A model generated the notes under the pieces. That model was not told where the DNA came from, made no database searches, and worked only from the letters and a program-made list of their open reading frames with translations. A stretch of DNA of 64,000 bases, from positions 852,787 to 916,786 of the forward strand of contig CAVSVP010000009.1 of NCBI GenBank assembly GCA_963731125.1, given 5' to 3'. The DNA is from CAVSVP01 sp963731125. Its GTDB lineage: Bacteria > Pseudomonadota > Gammaproteobacteria > Competibacterales > Competibacteraceae. Shown in pieces: positions 63,904 through 64,000 of this stretch; position 1 is the stretch's first letter; each line of letters opens with the position of its first letter. Position numbers and translations under genes: made by a program.

Positions 63904-63979
63904 CCACCCGCAAAGCGGGTGGTTTTGTGTTTACCCCTAAAAGGGGATGAGTCTGCCTTGCCCCCAGAGGAGGCAAGGC
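63904..63979. repeat. Three consecutive hairpins near the right edge
   Basis: CCACCCGC-AAA-GCGGGTGG (63904-63922), CCCCT-AAA-AGGGG (63934-63946) and GCCTTGCC/GGCAAGGC (63955-63979). The first is followed by TTTTGTGTTT and would work as a terminator on the plus strand. A string of hairpins like this also marks ends of IS200/IS605-type elements, which lack inverted repeats. No TnpA gene is inside the window. Confidence 0.6.
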
Positions 63980-64000
63980 GAGTGTTGTCCCCGTTCATGA

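Noticed and set aside
63680..63976. 98-codon minus-strand frame across the hairpins
   Set aside because: It spans three hairpins and the end of the ISKra4-like gene; no coding character.
52141..64000. CRISPR array
   Set aside because: Repeats in this region are terminal inverted repeats and target duplications of IS elements; no regularly spaced direct repeats were seen here or elsewhere in the window.

Overview
The window looks like a gammaproteobacterial chromosome, probably from the purple-sulfur/ammonia-oxidiser side of the group (Nitrosococcus-like is my guess; no 16S gene is present to settle it). The reasons are the gene order thrS-infC-rpmI-rplT-pheS-pheT-ihfA, the order accA-tilS-pyrG-kdsA-eno-ftsB-ispD-ispF followed by surE-pcm-yqaA-nlpD-rpoS, moderate GC, and small gammaproteobacterial families such as DUF1820. 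Most housekeeping genes lie on the minus strand.

Layout. (1) 1-2040: the start of a BREX phage-defence operon, brxE-brxA-brxB-brxC, reading off the left edge; brxE first suggests type 6. It abuts tRNA-Pro(GGG) at 2194-2270, a typical island insertion point, with a perfect 11-bp tandem repeat between them. (2) 2.3-9.7 kb: translation block tRNA-Val, thrS, infC (non-AUG start), rpmI, rplT, pheS, pheT, ihfA. (3) 9.7-18.6 kb: TraB-family protein, orphan amino-acid binding protein, beta-lactamase-like serine hydrolase, MoxR/DUF58/TgpA operon, gamma carbonic anhydrase-like protein. (4) 18.6-30.3 kb: potABC polyamine importer (its potD-like partner is 23 kb away at 44 kb), ABM monooxygenase, aldehyde dehydrogenase, nuclease-fold protein, RpfE-type protein, hom and alaC. 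(5) 30.3-45.1 kb: stress-sigma and cell-envelope genes (rpoS, nlpD, pcm, surE), isoprenoid genes (ispDF), ftsB, eno, kdsA, pyrG, tilS, accA. (6) 45-52 kb: EF-hand protein, an octahaem c-type cytochrome fused to TPRs, HdeD-like protein, isocitrate dehydrogenase-type enzyme, OmpA lipoprotein and a frameshifted cupin.

(7) 52.2-64 kb: a transposon graveyard. A clean IS4-family copy (16-bp inverted repeats, 10-bp target duplication) is followed by a GNAT gene and then by a 7.1-kb nest whose layers can be peeled from terminal repeats, target duplications and restored reading frames. An IS982-family copy (54359-61451) holds an ISAs1-family copy (55216-61267). That copy holds three separate insertions: an IS66-like element, an IS5-family element and an 88-bp MITE-like element. 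A second IS4-like element sits at the very tip of the IS66-like one. Right of the nest are a cupin gene, a frameshifted IS701-family transposase fused in frame to the C-terminal part of an ISKra4-like transposase, and three consecutive hairpins at the window edge.

The most notable signals are the five-layer IS nest, the convergent gene order of its IS66-like element, the chimeric transposase reading frame, the BREX operon at tRNA-Pro, and the octahaem-HEAT-TPR cytochrome. Family names are from recognition of the protein sequence; no database search was possible.
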